A DNA stretch of 64,000 bases. Source: Limnovirga soli. GTDB lineage: Bacteria; Bacteroidota; Bacteroidia; Chitinophagales; Chitinophagaceae. This document shows, in pieces, positions 10,219 to 20,007 of the stretch. The stretch lies in contig NZ_WHPF01000019.1 of NCBI RefSeq assembly GCF_013106755.1, forward strand, positions 1 to 64,000, in the 5' to 3' direction. A model generated the notes under the pieces. The model was given only the letters and a program-made list of their open reading frames with translations. It did no database searches and was not told the DNA's origin. Made by a program: the position numbers and the translations under genes. How positions within the stretch are numbered: position 1 is the stretch's first letter; each line of letters starts with the position of its first letter.

Positions 10219-11214
10219 GTGGCAACAAAATTTTCCAAAGAAACCTATTTGTACTGGTATGAGCTGATGCAGTTTATACGCCAGTTTGAGTTGAAAGCTG
10301 AAGAAATGTATAAAATGGCCGGCAAAATAAGGGGCTTTTTTCATGCATATGTGGGCCAGGAAGCAATTGCTGCCGGTTGTATGACCGCCACCCGTCAGGA
10401 AGATCCTTTTATTACTGCGTACCGCGATCATGGTTTGGCTTTGGCAAAAGGCGTAAGTGCCGATGCCTGTATGGCTGAATTGTATGGAAAAGCTACAGGT
10501 TGTGCCAAAGGAAAGGGTGGTAGTATGCACTTTTTTAGTAAAGAACACTTTTTTTATGGCGGGCATGGTATTGTTGGTGCACAAATTGGTACCGGTACCG
10601 GATTAGCTTTTGCCGAACAGTATAAGGGTACTGATAATGTAGTACTATGTTATTTTGGAGATGGTGCTGCCCGTCAGGGTATTTTGCACGAAAGCTTTAA
10701 CCTGGCCATGACATGGAAATTACCCGTAATTTTTATTTGCGAAAATAACAATTACGCAATGGGTACTTCAATTGAAAGAACATCTAACGTTATTGATATT
10801 TATAAACTGGCAGATGCATATGATATGCCAGGTGATAAAGTGGATGGCATGAGTGCAGAAGCAGTACACGATGCTGTAGCCCGTGCGGTAAAACGTGCCA
10901 GGGAAAACGGCGGACCAACTTTATTGGAAATGAAAACATACAGGTACAAGGGTCACTCCATATCCGATCCTCAAAAATACCGTACCAAAGAAGAAGTAGA
11001 AGAATACAAGGAAAGGGATCCTATTAGCATGGTATTAAAAACCATCAAAGACAATGGATTTGCTACCGATGAAGAAATTGCTGCTATTGATCAACGTTTG
11101 GCTGGCGTGGTGGATGAAAGTGTAAAATTTGCCGAAGAAAGTCCATGGCCTGATGATGATGAAGTATTGAAAGATGTTTATGTAGATCAGAATTATCCAT
11201 TTATAACCGATTAA
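10219..11214 (+). CDS. pdhA: Pyruvate dehydrogenase E1 component subunit alpha
   Basis: A 331-residue thiamine-diphosphate enzyme subunit that, with E1 beta, decarboxylates pyruvate and acetylates the lipoyl domain of E2 in the cytoplasmic PDH complex. The TPP-binding motif runs from GDGAARQG (147-154) to ENNNYAMGTS, and the phosphorylation-loop analogue YRYKGHSISDP is present. An in-frame TAA just upstream (10213-10215) leaves GTG at 10219 as the only start that keeps the conserved N-terminus. Length is normal for the single alpha chain. E1 beta and E2 are not in the window, so the complex is encoded at dispersed loci. Confidence 0.95.
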   Translation: MATKFSKETYLYWYELMQFIRQFELKAEEMYKMAGKIRGFFHAYVGQEAIAAGCMTATRQEDPFITAYRDHGLALAKGVSADACMAELYGKATGCAKGKGGSMHFFSKEHFFYGGHGIVGAQIGTGTGLAFAEQYKGTDNVVLCYFGDGAARQGILHESFNLAMTWKLPVIFICENNNYAMGTSIERTSNVIDIYKLADAYDMPGDKVDGMSAEAVHDAVARAVKRARENGGPTLLEMKTYRYKGHSISDPQKYRTKEEVEEYKERDPISMVLKTIKDNGFATDEEIAAIDQRLAGVVDESVKFAEESPWPDDDEVLKDVYVDQNYPFITD

Positions 11215-11259
11215 AAAGTGTTGGCTATTAGCCAATAATCAAAATTTCAATTTACAAGT

Positions 11260-11955
11260 ATGAGCGATAAGAATGTAGCACATCAGGCAGATAACGATGA
11301 TGTAATGATGAAGCTGGAAGCTTTTTGGAAAAAATATCAAAAGCAGGTATTAATTGCCATCGGCGCTGTGATTGTGGTAATAGGAGGATGGTATGCTTAC
11401 CAAAATATGGTTGTTGCCCCACAGGAAGAACAGGCTGCCGATGCTATTTATAAAGCAGAGGCCAACTTTGCAAAAGACTCTTTGGTAGTTGCACTAAATG
11501 GCGATGCCAGCAGCAAAGGTTTTTTATATGTTATTAATAATTTCGGAGGTACCAAAAGCGGTAATCTGGCAAAGTACTATGCAGGTGTTTGCTATTTACG
11601 CACCGGCGATTTTAATAACGCCGTTAAATACCTAAGCGATTTTTCAACAGATTCTAAGCAAATACAAATGATGGCTTATGGTTGCCTTGGTGATGCATAT
11701 GCCGAACTAAATAAAAATGATGATGCTGTAGCCAATTATAAAAAAGCGGCCACTACATTTGAAGATGATGCTGTAAATGCTTCTGAATTTTTGTACAGAG
11801 CTGCTTTGAAGCTGGAAGTAACCGGTAAAACCACCGAAGCTGTTGAATTGTACAAACAATTAAAAGATAAATTCCCCGATACAGATAAGGGCCGTTTGGC
11901 TGATAAATATATTTACCGTTTAAGTATAGAACCTAACGATTTCACTACAAAATAG
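11260..11955 (+). CDS. Membrane-anchored tetratricopeptide repeat protein
   Basis: A 231-residue protein with a cytoplasmic N-terminus, one membrane segment at about residues 29-46 (QVLIAIGAVIVVIGGWYAY) and three or four TPR-like helical hairpins (for example AKYYAGVCYLRTGDFNNAVKY and a later AELNKNDDAVANYKKA). The layout resembles the YfgM-type periplasmic TPR proteins that assist secretome chaperones. It ends two bases before ribH and starts 45 bases after pdhA, so it probably belongs to the same transcript. The exact role is unknown. Confidence 0.75.
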   Translation: MSDKNVAHQADNDDVMMKLEAFWKKYQKQVLIAIGAVIVVIGGWYAYQNMVVAPQEEQAADAIYKAEANFAKDSLVVALNGDASSKGFLYVINNFGGTKSGNLAKYYAGVCYLRTGDFNNAVKYLSDFSTDSKQIQMMAYGCLGDAYAELNKNDDAVANYKKAATTFEDDAVNASEFLYRAALKLEVTGKTTEAVELYKQLKDKFPDTDKGRLADKYIYRLSIEPNDFTTK

Positions 11956-11957
11956 TA

Positions 11958-12440
11958 ATGGCAACAAAAGGTAATACCGCATTAAACAAAGGCATCCCCA
12001 AACTAAAGGATGCCTTTGTAGTTATTGTAAAAACAGAATGGAATGCAGCAATTGTAAATAAACTACAAGCAGGTGCAGTAAAAGTATTTAAAGAAACAGG
12101 GGTTGGTTATAAAGTAATAACTGTACCCGGCGCTGTAGAAATACCCTTTATTGTGAAAGCCTATAACGAGGGCAATGGCCAACCAGCCGATGCTTTTATA
12201 GCTTTTGGTACGGTAATACGTGGCGATACACCTCATTTTGACTATGTATGTAAAACCGTTACCGATGGGGTATTATCTTTAAATATGCTGCTGGATGTTC
12301 CCGTAATTTTTGGTGTGTTAACCGTAAATACCGAGGAGCAGGCAATGGAAAGAGTGGGTGGCGTACATGGCCATAAAGGCGAAGAAGCAGCCATTACCGC
12401 CATTAAAATGATTGCATTAAACAAGAAGCTAAGAAAATGA
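11958..12440 (+). CDS. ribH: 6,7-dimethyl-8-ribityllumazine synthase
   Basis: A 160-residue enzyme of the penultimate riboflavin step: it condenses 5-amino-6-ribitylamino-uracil with 3,4-dihydroxybutanone 4-phosphate. Family motifs present are the substrate loop VPGAVEIPF, GTVIRGDTPHFDYV with the catalytic His, and FGVLTVNTEEQAMER. The usual length for the icosahedral or pentameric enzyme is 150-170. The stop codon overlaps the start of the next gene by four bases (ATGA), which suggests translational coupling. Confidence 0.95.
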   Translation: MATKGNTALNKGIPKLKDAFVVIVKTEWNAAIVNKLQAGAVKVFKETGVGYKVITVPGAVEIPFIVKAYNEGNGQPADAFIAFGTVIRGDTPHFDYVCKTVTDGVLSLNMLLDVPVIFGVLTVNTEEQAMERVGGVHGHKGEEAAITAIKMIALNKKLRK

Positions 12441-13195
12441 ACAATCAGCCAAAACCCATAGTGCCTGGAGAGCCTGTATATGTACAGATTTTCATCCCCT
12501 GTTTTATCGATCAGTTGTTTCCGCGGGTGGGGTTTAATATGGTTAAAGTGTTGCAGAAAGCGGGTTGCATTGTAAATTATAATGCCAATCAAACCTGTTG
12601 CGGACAACCAGCTTTTAATGCCGGTTTCAGGGGCGAGGCAAAAGATGTGTGCAGCAAGTTTATAAAAGATTTTAGTGGTACTGATTATATTGTAGCACCC
12701 AGCGCCAGCTGTGTGGGTTTTGTGCGCAATTATTATAGTAAGTTATTCGATAATTCATCCGTACATAACGAGGTAAAAGATCTAAATAACCGTTTGTTCG
12801 AGTTCTCTGAATTCTTGATTAATGTACTTGGGGTAGACGATTTTGGTGCAGTGCTAAACGCCCATGCCACTTATCACGATAGTTGTGCTGCCTTGCGTGA
12901 ATGTGGCATAAAACAAGAACCTCGTAAATTACTTGCCAAAGTTGCAGGATTGCAATTAACCGAAATGAATGATGTAGAAACCTGCTGCGGTTTTGGGGGT
13001 ACTTTCGCAGTAAAATTCGAACCCATCAGCATTGCCATGGCCGATCAAAAAGTTACCAATGCAGCCAATACCAATGCCGGCATCATCATCAGTACCGATA
13101 TGAGTTGCCTGATGCATATAGATGGCTATATGAAAGGCAAAGAAACCAATATGCAGGTAATGCACCTCGCCGACGTATTAGCCAGCGGCTGGTAA
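12437..13195 (+). CDS. LutA/YkgE-like (Fe-S)-binding oxidoreductase subunit
   Basis: A 252-residue protein with two CCG domains: the first around CFIDQ...NQTCCGQPAFNAGF (residues 19-60), the second around YHDSCAALRECG...ETCCGFGGTFAVKF. In the LutABC lactate-oxidation system and heterodisulfide-reductase-like complexes, these Cys-rich domains bind a [4Fe-4S] cluster. Length and architecture match LutA (YkgE). No LutB or LutC is adjacent, so lactate oxidation is an inference from family only. It overlaps ribH by four bases and is the last gene of the operon. Confidence 0.85.
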   Translation: MNNQPKPIVPGEPVYVQIFIPCFIDQLFPRVGFNMVKVLQKAGCIVNYNANQTCCGQPAFNAGFRGEAKDVCSKFIKDFSGTDYIVAPSASCVGFVRNYYSKLFDNSSVHNEVKDLNNRLFEFSEFLINVLGVDDFGAVLNAHATYHDSCAALRECGIKQEPRKLLAKVAGLQLTEMNDVETCCGFGGTFAVKFEPISIAMADQKVTNAANTNAGIIISTDMSCLMHIDGYMKGKETNMQVMHLADVLASGW

Positions 13196-13240
13196 TCTTA
13201 TTATTTTTGTAGCCCGGCTTTGATTATTCCATTTAGCTTT

Positions 13241-13261
13241 ACTTGCGTCGCACACTTGTAC
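13241..13261 (+). repeat. Dispersed repeat A, copy 5
   Basis: Perfect core, preceded by GCTTT, between the convergent lutA-like and GH13 genes; the GGCAGCAAA tail element follows 14 bases later. Confidence 0.85.
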
Positions 13262-13321
13262 TTACTGTTCAACCGGCAGCAAACAACTGGTTTCATCTGC
13301 CTAATCTATCATTAGTAAATT

Positions 13322-15178
13322 TTATTGCTTAAGCTCTAATACCCACATACTATTGGCAGGTATAACGGGCTGATCTTTGGTGCTGTATTTATTATTACTT
13401 ACAACGCTTTCGGCTTTACTAAATCCGTTGGTACGTTCTGCATATTTTGTAAAATCAATAGCCCTATCCTTTTGGTCGGTATTCATTATACACATTATGG
13501 TTTGTTGTGCATCGTATCTAAAATACACATACAAGCCATCCTGAGGTACATATTGCATCATTTTGCCTGTTTGCAAAGCACTTGCATGTTTGCGGTAATT
13601 GCCCAATGTTTTAACCAACTCTTGAACTGATTTTTCATCATCAGTCAATCCCTGACCAGTAAAGGCATTTTTACTATCTCCCTGCCAACCACCTGGGAAA
13701 TCAAGCCTAACCCATCCATCCGGATTGGTAAAACCTTTCATTAATATTTCAGTGCCATAGTACATTTGTGGAATGCCCCGGCAGGTAAAAAGCCACATAA
13801 TACCGGTTTTTTGTTTTTCTACATTTTCCCCTACTATTGAGAAAAAGCGGCTCAAATCATGATTGTCAAGAAAATTTACATTGCGCATGGGGTTGGTATA
13901 CACAATATCGTTGGCAAGCGTGGTATATAGTTTGTTCACGCCCTCTGTCCAGCCAAAATTCTGGGTTAGTGCCGGTATTATACCATACAGGTTGGTTTGA
14001 AAATCGGTAACACCCTGCAGGTTACTTTTAAAAGGCAATTTCATGGTATTGTCAACCATATAGGCCTGTGATACGGTGCCATGTACCCAGGTTTCTCCAA
14101 ACATGGTAATTTTCGGGTATTCGTCCATTAGCGCTTTATTGCATTTATTCATAAAACCAAGATCGTTATACAAATAGGTATCAATACGCCAGCCGTCCAC
14201 CCCAAAAGTTTCTACACTCCAAATAGCATTTTGTATTAAAAAATTAGCCATAAATGGGTTGCCTTGATTTACATCCGGCATCAAAGGGGTAAACCAGCCA
14301 TCAGTGGTAATTTTTTTGTCTGCAGCGGCCCCATAGGGGTCAAAAATGGGTTGGTCTTTATAGTTGGTACCAGTATAATTTGGCCATTGATGAAGCCAAT
14401 CTTTTGAAGGTGGTTCTTTCACCAGAAAATGATCAATATCAACATGGTTATATACAGCATCCTGAATTAATTTCATCCCACGCTGATGCAATGCATCGCT
14501 TAGAGATTTATACGCATCTGCACCGCCAAGGCGGGCATCAATTTTATATTGATCAGTAAAGCCATAGCCATGTTCGGTACGTTCTGTTCTGTCGTTCTCC
14601 AAAACAGGAGTCATCCATAATGTGGTTACCCCCAAACTTTGCAAATAATCCAAATGGTTTATTACCCCCTGCAAATCTCCCCCATGCCTGGTGAATAACG
14701 AATCCCTGCTTAGCGATTGATCCCTCATGCCTGCAATGCGGTCGTTACCTGTATTGCCATTACTAAAACGGTCGGGCATAAGCAGATAAATAAAATCTGC
14801 TGATGTAACGCCTTGCGCAAAGCTGCTGCCGTTGCCTTTTCGCCTGGCGGCCAGTGGCCAGCTGATGGTATTGGTAGCGCCATTATTATTCAAATTAATT
14901 TTTACATTACCGGGTTTTGCAGTAGCCCCAATGGTTATATCCACCGCCAGGTATTTACCATTTTCAAATGTGGATACTTTGCCAAGGGTTATGCCCGGAT
15001 ATTTAATGGTTACCACACTTTTATATAAGCTACTATCCGCACTTTTTATTAGCAACTGTACTTTGTTATTCTTCATTCCTACCCACCAATTCGTTGGGTA
15101 AACATCAGCATATTGTGCAAATGAAAAACCTACCCAAAAAATACTAATAAAAGTGGCGATACATAATTTCTTTTTCAT
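13322..15178 (-). CDS. Secreted GH13 alpha-amylase / cyclomaltodextrinase-like enzyme
   Basis: A 618-residue glycoside hydrolase family 13 enzyme. The signal peptide is MKKKLCIATFISIFWVGFSFA, ending AQ. An Ig-like N-terminal domain follows (residues about 25-130), then the (beta/alpha)8 barrel. The catalytic triad is visible: Asp in DGWRIDTYLY (about 330), Glu in FGETWVHG (about 361) and Asp in FLDNHDLSRF (about 438). The YNHVD conserved region is also present. The N-terminal module and length match periplasmic neopullulanase/cyclomaltodextrinase (SusA-type). Together with the adjacent sugar transporter and glycogen genes it points to maltodextrin use. An alternative ATG lies nine bases upstream (15187). 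Confidence 0.9.
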   Translation of the reverse strand: MKKKLCIATFISIFWVGFSFAQYADVYPTNWWVGMKNNKVQLLIKSADSSLYKSVVTIKYPGITLGKVSTFENGKYLAVDITIGATAKPGNVKINLNNNGATNTISWPLAARRKGNGSSFAQGVTSADFIYLLMPDRFSNGNTGNDRIAGMRDQSLSRDSLFTRHGGDLQGVINHLDYLQSLGVTTLWMTPVLENDRTERTEHGYGFTDQYKIDARLGGADAYKSLSDALHQRGMKLIQDAVYNHVDIDHFLVKEPPSKDWLHQWPNYTGTNYKDQPIFDPYGAAADKKITTDGWFTPLMPDVNQGNPFMANFLIQNAIWSVETFGVDGWRIDTYLYNDLGFMNKCNKALMDEYPKITMFGETWVHGTVSQAYMVDNTMKLPFKSNLQGVTDFQTNLYGIIPALTQNFGWTEGVNKLYTTLANDIVYTNPMRNVNFLDNHDLSRFFSIVGENVEKQKTGIMWLFTCRGIPQMYYGTEILMKGFTNPDGWVRLDFPGGWQGDSKNAFTGQGLTDDEKSVQELVKTLGNYRKHASALQTGKMMQYVPQDGLYVYFRYDAQQTIMCIMNTDQKDRAIDFTKYAERTNGFSKAESVVSNNKYSTKDQPVIPANSMWVLELKQ

Positions 15179-15240
15179 GGCTACCATAATTTAAAATGAA
15201 TGTCTTTATTGGCCGGGCGTTGGAATTGGTATGATGCTTT

Positions 15241-15261
15241 ACTTGCGTCGCACACTTGTGC
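15241..15261 (+). repeat. Dispersed repeat A, copy 6
   Basis: Perfect core ending in GTGC; forms an inverted pair with copy 7 across about 83 bases. Confidence 0.85.
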
Positions 15262-15324
15262 GTTAGGTACTGTATGCAGCTTTTCAATACAAAAAGTAAG
15301 CACAGATATATTTTGTACAAACAC

Positions 15325-15364
15325 CTGCTGCCATAATTGATGTAGCACAAGTGTGCGACGCAAG
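15325..15364 (-). repeat. Dispersed repeat A, copy 7
   Basis: Minus-strand copy; the core is at 15345-15364 and the shared tail (CTGCTGCCATAA on the plus strand) at 15325-15336. It lies inverted to copy 6. Confidence 0.85.
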
Positions 15365-15410
15365 AGGCGATGCAGTAGGAGGCTGCAGCCCGGTACATAA
15401 AATTGAATAT

Positions 15411-16754
15411 TTACTCCTTTGTTTTAATCACCAGTTTGGCCATTACACCGGCAATTATCATAGATACACCGGCAATTGCTACCACATTAATGGCTTTTTC
15501 GTCTGCAAGGCTTAATACAAATCCGCCCAATAAACCTGCAGCAATTTGCGGTAACGTAATAGTGGCATTGAATATACCCATGTAAACGCCGGTTTGTTTT
15601 GGCGGCAATGTAGACGAAAGAATGGCATAAGGCAAGGCTAGAATAGCTGCCCATGCAATACCCACACCTATCATGGGTATGAACAGCATATTTTTATCAG
15701 TAATATACATCAATGATACCAGGCCAATACCGCCGGCAATTAGCGAAAGCATGTAAATGTTTTTTCTTCCGAATTTATCGGCCAGTTTGGTTAAAGCCAA
15801 TGAGTACAAGGCGGCAAATACACTGTAGGCAGCAAAAATTACCCCTGTCCAGTTACCGGCCTCGTTAAATGCCTGCGAAGCAGGGTCGGAGGTGTGCCAA
15901 ATGCTTTGGGCAATAGCTTGAGTAGTATATACCCACATTAGAAATAAAGAAAACCAGGAGAAAAATTGTGTAACCGCCAATTGCATCATGGTGGGTGGTA
16001 CATTTTTTAGCAAGGTTAAAAAGGATACTCTTTCGGTGTTGCCGGCTTCAATATTGTTATAACGGGCATAATCGTTTGGCGGATATTCTTTTGTTCTAAA
16101 AGACGTCCATAATACACTTAACAATAATGCGCCGCCGCCAAAATAAAATGCCCAAATTACGGTTGGTGCAACTTTTTCGCCAGGCCCGGGTTCGTTGGCT
16201 ACACCAATCCACGTTAGAAAAAATGGCAATAGAGAGCCAACAACTGCACCTGCATTAATCAGAAAGCTTTGTATGGCATAACCTTTATTGCGCTGGCTAT
16301 CGGGCACCATATCACTTACCAATGCCCTGAATGGCTGCATGGTTACATTAAAGGAGGTATCCATTAATAATAACATGGTGGCACCAAAAAATAATGGAGG
16401 TAGCAACTCTGCAAAATGCTCGGAGTTGGGCATAAAAAACATAGCCAATGCCGATACAATAGAACCGCCTAAAATAAATGGTATTCTACGGCCAAGCCTT
16501 GTCCAGGTTTTATCGCTGGAGAGACCTACAATAGGTTGTACAAAAAAGCCGGCCAATGGTGCTGCCAGCCAGAATAAACTTAGGTGATGCGGATCTGCCC
16601 CAATGGCGCTAAGAATGCGGCTGGTATTAGCGTTTTGGAGAGAATATCCTATTTGAACACCCAGAAAGCCAAAGCTAATATTCCATATTTGCCAGAAGTT
16701 AAGTTTGGGTTTTATATTACTGGACGTAGCATTGCTTGTGTTTGATATGGCCAT
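15411..16754 (-). CDS. SLC45/GPH-like sugar transporter (MFS)
   Basis: A 447-residue, roughly 12-helix major facilitator protein. The first helix carries WQIWNISFGFLGVQIGYSLQ and the loop after helix 2 has the motif SDKTWTRLGRRIPFILGG, typical of bacterial and eukaryotic SLC45-type sugar:H+ symporters and the maltose transporters of Bacteroidota amylase loci. It lies directly downstream of the GH13 gene's promoter side and upstream of glycogen genes on the same strand, which supports maltose or maltodextrin uptake. Substrate is inferred from context. Confidence 0.85.
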   Translation of the reverse strand: MAISNTSNATSSNIKPKLNFWQIWNISFGFLGVQIGYSLQNANTSRILSAIGADPHHLSLFWLAAPLAGFFVQPIVGLSSDKTWTRLGRRIPFILGGSIVSALAMFFMPNSEHFAELLPPLFFGATMLLLMDTSFNVTMQPFRALVSDMVPDSQRNKGYAIQSFLINAGAVVGSLLPFFLTWIGVANEPGPGEKVAPTVIWAFYFGGGALLLSVLWTSFRTKEYPPNDYARYNNIEAGNTERVSFLTLLKNVPPTMMQLAVTQFFSWFSLFLMWVYTTQAIAQSIWHTSDPASQAFNEAGNWTGVIFAAYSVFAALYSLALTKLADKFGRKNIYMLSLIAGGIGLVSLMYITDKNMLFIPMIGVGIAWAAILALPYAILSSTLPPKQTGVYMGIFNATITLPQIAAGLLGGFVLSLADEKAINVVAIAGVSMIIAGVMAKLVIKTKE

Positions 16755-16806
16755 AACAATCGTTTAAATTAAATATGTAAAAAATACACGACAAGAAAAA
16801 ATGTTT

Positions 16807-16839
16807 AAAAAAACATTCCTTTATGGGGAATGTTTTTTT
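16807..16839 (-). terminator. Rho-independent terminator after glgC
   Basis: A 13-base perfect stem (AAAAAAACATTCC with GGAATGTTTTTTT) and short loop, six bases past the glgC stop. On the minus strand it ends in a run of seven T; its A-run also lets it work the other way. Confidence 0.85.
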
Positions 16840-16845
16840 AGAAAG

Positions 16846-18129
16846 TTATATTACAAAGCCATCAGGTAAAATGGCGCCTTTTTTAATTACTACAATACCT
16901 TCTTTTACGGTGTATAAAGTATGGTCTGTGTTTTCTAAATGCGGTCCGCCATTTATACGCACATCATTACCTATGCGGCAGTTTTTATCAACTATGGCAT
17001 TTTTAATATAGCATCTCTCACCAATACCTACTTTAGGAATACCTTTTTGTGCATTGGCTTCCATTTGCGGCAGGGTTTCGTAATAATCATTACCCATTAA
17101 ATAACTGCTTACAATGGTAGTGCCATGGCCCACCCGTGCACGTATACCAATTACACTACTTTCTATGCGGCTGGCAAAAATGATACATCCTTCTGATACT
17201 ACTGTTCTTTCCAGCGTGGTGCCACTGATTTTACCCGGAGGCAGCATTCTTGAACGGGTAAAAATGGTTTTAGAATTATCAAATAAATTAAAGGCAGGAA
17301 TATCATCTGTTAAGGCAATATTGGCCTCAAAGAAAGAATAAATGTTTCCAATATCTGTCCAATATCCATCATATTGATAGCTGGCTACCTTGTATTTCAA
17401 GATAGAGTTTGGCATAATTTCTTTACCAAAATCTGTTGCAGACGGATATTCATCTTTTAACAAAGAGTCCAGTAAACTACGGTTGAAAATATAAATACCC
17501 ATAGATGCTAAATAGTTGCGGCCCTGGCGCTGCATTTCATGTCCGGTATCGCTTACCCACTCACCTAAAATTTCTTTTTTAGGTTTTTCAATAAAGCTGG
17601 TAATCAGGTTGTTTTCATCAGATTTTAAAATACCAAATTCAGGTGCTTCCCTGTCGCCAACTGGTATGGTGGCAATAGAAATATCCGCACCTTTTGCCCT
17701 GTGTTCATTTATCATGGCTGCAAAGTCCATCTGGTATAGCTGATCACCGCTTAAAATAAGTACATATTCATAATCATTATTGGCAATATGTCGTAAACAC
17801 TGGCGTACAGCATCGGCAGTACCCTGGTACCAACCCGGATTATCTGGTGTTTGTTCAGCTGCCAGAATATCTACAAAGCCGGTGCTGAAAGCACTAAAGT
17901 GGTAGGTATTTTTTATATGCTTATTTAGCGAAGCTGAGTTAAACTGGGTAAGTACAAAAATTCTGTTGATGCTGGAATTAATACAATTGCTGATGGGAAT
18001 ATCCACCAAACGGTATTTACCTGCAATAGGTACTGCTGGTTTAGAACGTGCAGCTGTTAATGGGTACAACCTGCTGCCGGCACCTCCGCCAAGAATAACT
18101 GACACAACTGATTTTGATAGGGAAAACAT
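16846..18129 (-). CDS. glgC: Glucose-1-phosphate adenylyltransferase (ADP-glucose pyrophosphorylase)
   Basis: A 427-residue cytoplasmic enzyme that makes ADP-glucose from glucose 1-phosphate and ATP, the committed step of bacterial glycogen synthesis. The nucleotide-binding signature LGGGAGSRLYPLT is at the N-terminus, followed by SKPAVPIAGKYRLVDIPIS. Further on are the substrate motif with FIEKPKK and a C-terminal left-handed beta helix with hexapeptide-like turns (VGHGTTIVSSYLMG). Length is standard. glgA follows in the same orientation on its 5' side, separated by 322 bases. Confidence 0.95.
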   Translation of the reverse strand: MFSLSKSVVSVILGGGAGSRLYPLTAARSKPAVPIAGKYRLVDIPISNCINSSINRIFVLTQFNSASLNKHIKNTYHFSAFSTGFVDILAAEQTPDNPGWYQGTADAVRQCLRHIANNDYEYVLILSGDQLYQMDFAAMINEHRAKGADISIATIPVGDREAPEFGILKSDENNLITSFIEKPKKEILGEWVSDTGHEMQRQGRNYLASMGIYIFNRSLLDSLLKDEYPSATDFGKEIMPNSILKYKVASYQYDGYWTDIGNIYSFFEANIALTDDIPAFNLFDNSKTIFTRSRMLPPGKISGTTLERTVVSEGCIIFASRIESSVIGIRARVGHGTTIVSSYLMGNDYYETLPQMEANAQKGIPKVGIGERCYIKNAIVDKNCRIGNDVRINGGPHLENTDHTLYTVKEGIVVIKKGAILPDGFVI

Positions 18130-18451
18130 ATAAATGAGAATTTAAACTGTAATATAGAAATTTTAAATTTTAAACAAGATAAATAAGAAATACTTTTCTA
18201 CTAATTTATTTTTAGCCAAATTTTTCCTTGTTTTTTAATACCAGCAAAAGATGCTTTGGGCATCAGCACTTGCGTCGCAATCCGTTCATCGTTCTGTACT
18301 TTGTGCAACGGAAAATACATGATTATTGTTCAATTTTTGCATTTTGTTTAGCCGCCATAAAAGAAGAACCCTGAACCGAGCGTGGCAAGTAAAGCTTCAT
18401 AGTTTATCTGCTGCCGGTTTACAAATACTTACCTGAAACATTCACGGGTAA
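18130..18451. other. Intergenic region between glgC and glgA
   Basis: AT-rich and without a gene. It holds a degraded dispersed repeat A copy (18268-18279, then TGTAC about 15 bases on) and presumably the glgC promoter, for which I cannot pick a convincing -7 box. Confidence 0.5.
18268..18279 (+). repeat. Dispersed repeat A, degraded copy 8
   Basis: Only ACTTGCGTCGCA is retained; the right half is replaced by unrelated sequence before a TGTAC. Confidence 0.5.
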
Positions 18452-19870
18452 TTATTTTAAAGAGCTGTATGCATTAATGTATTGTTGCACTGCATTTTCC
18501 CAGCTATTATCTATCATCATCATTCTTTTACGCATCCAGGTTAAATGTTCTGGTTTATTGTAATACAGGTCAATAGCGCGGTCTATGGAATAGCTGATAT
18601 CGCCCACCGAAGCGTGGTTAAAACGGATGCCCCAACCCTGATAATCGCCCATATCTACCACGGTGTCTTTTAAACCTCCGGTGCTGCGTACCACGGGTAC
18701 GGTGCCGTATTGCATAGAATACATTTGGTTAAGACCGCAAGGCTCTACACGGCTGGGCATTAACAGAAAATCGGCCCCGGCATACATTTGGTGACTTAGC
18801 TTTTCGTTATAGCCAATCATGGTATTGTATTTACCCGGGAAACTATTGGTAAGCTGGCTTAACTGCCATTCTACATGCGGGTCTCCACTTCCTAAAACCA
18901 GGATGCTAATTTCTTCAGGGTGGTTATACAGTGCCGAAAGGAATGCATCGGGTAGCACATCTGCGGCTTTTTCGCCAACCAGGCGGCCAATGAAAATAAA
19001 TAAAGGTTTTGCAGGATCTAAATTAAATCGTTCGCAAAGGATGGCTTTATTAGCTGCTTTGCCTTTATCTACATCTTTTGTTGTGTAGTGATCATCTATA
19101 TAAGCATCGGTTTCAGGGCTCCATACATCGGCATCTATGCCATTTAGAATGCCTATGCATTTGCCTTTTTCATATTCAAAAAGTGCTTCCAGTCCATTGG
19201 AATTTTCGCGAAGCTCATCCAAATAACTATGGCTTACTGTAGTAACCAGCCAGGCATTTTTTACTGCAGAAGCCAAAGGATTAATAGAATTGCCCCATTC
19301 TAACAAACCTCTTTTCCAGGTATCCCAACGAGGTATATAGCTGCTTTTGTCCCATCCCATCCAGCCCTGGTATTGGGCATTATGAATGGTGAATACAGTA
19401 GGTACATCTGCCAGTTTGTTATAATCGTAACAATACCTAACCATAAATGGAATAAGGCCGGTATGGTGGTCGTGGCAATGAATTACATCGGGTTTATGTT
19501 GCCAGCTACACATCCAGTTAATTACAGCAATTTGAAAAGAGGTAAATCGTTCGGTATCGTCGCTATAACCGTAAACGCTTTCCCTGTCCAATAATCCGTT
19601 AATATCTATCAGGTAAAGATCAAAGCCTAATGTGTTGTGCTTTTCTTTTATAACAGTAAACTCAAACCATTTATCACCCAGATTAGTACGGCCTTTAAAG
19701 TCGATAACCCATTCATGCTGGTATAAAAATTTTGTTTTATACATGGGCATTACCACTTTGGCGCTATGCCCCATACTGGTTTGATATTTAGGAAGGGCAC
19801 CAACAACATCGCCAAGCCCTCCGGCTTTGGCAACTGGATAGCATTCTGCACTAACGTGTATTATTTCCAT
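18452..19870 (-). CDS. glgA: Glycogen synthase (ADP-glucose)
   Basis: A 472-residue GT5 glycosyltransferase that elongates alpha-1,4-glucan from ADP-glucose. The N-terminal ADP-glucose loop KAGGLGDVVGALPK begins at residue 16. Rossmann-fold elements HCHDHHTGLIPF and TVFTIHNAQYQG, FIGRLVGEKAADVL, and the C-terminal nucleotide-binding motif PSRVEPCGLNQMYSMQYGT with TGGLKDTV are all present. The length fits GlgA, and context with glgC makes the assignment firm. Confidence 0.95.
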   Translation of the reverse strand: MEIIHVSAECYPVAKAGGLGDVVGALPKYQTSMGHSAKVVMPMYKTKFLYQHEWVIDFKGRTNLGDKWFEFTVIKEKHNTLGFDLYLIDINGLLDRESVYGYSDDTERFTSFQIAVINWMCSWQHKPDVIHCHDHHTGLIPFMVRYCYDYNKLADVPTVFTIHNAQYQGWMGWDKSSYIPRWDTWKRGLLEWGNSINPLASAVKNAWLVTTVSHSYLDELRENSNGLEALFEYEKGKCIGILNGIDADVWSPETDAYIDDHYTTKDVDKGKAANKAILCERFNLDPAKPLFIFIGRLVGEKAADVLPDAFLSALYNHPEEISILVLGSGDPHVEWQLSQLTNSFPGKYNTMIGYNEKLSHQMYAGADFLLMPSRVEPCGLNQMYSMQYGTVPVVRSTGGLKDTVVDMGDYQGWGIRFNHASVGDISYSIDRAIDLYYNKPEHLTWMRKRMMMIDNSWENAVQQYINAYSSLK

Positions 19871-20007
19871 TGAAGAGGGAGATTTTTTTGACGGCTCACA
19901 ATTTAACCATGAATTTATTAAATATGTACCAAAGATTTAAAATTTTTAAAAATGTAAAATGTATTTACTTTACAGCCTATTTAATAACCTCCAAATAATA
20001 CGATTGA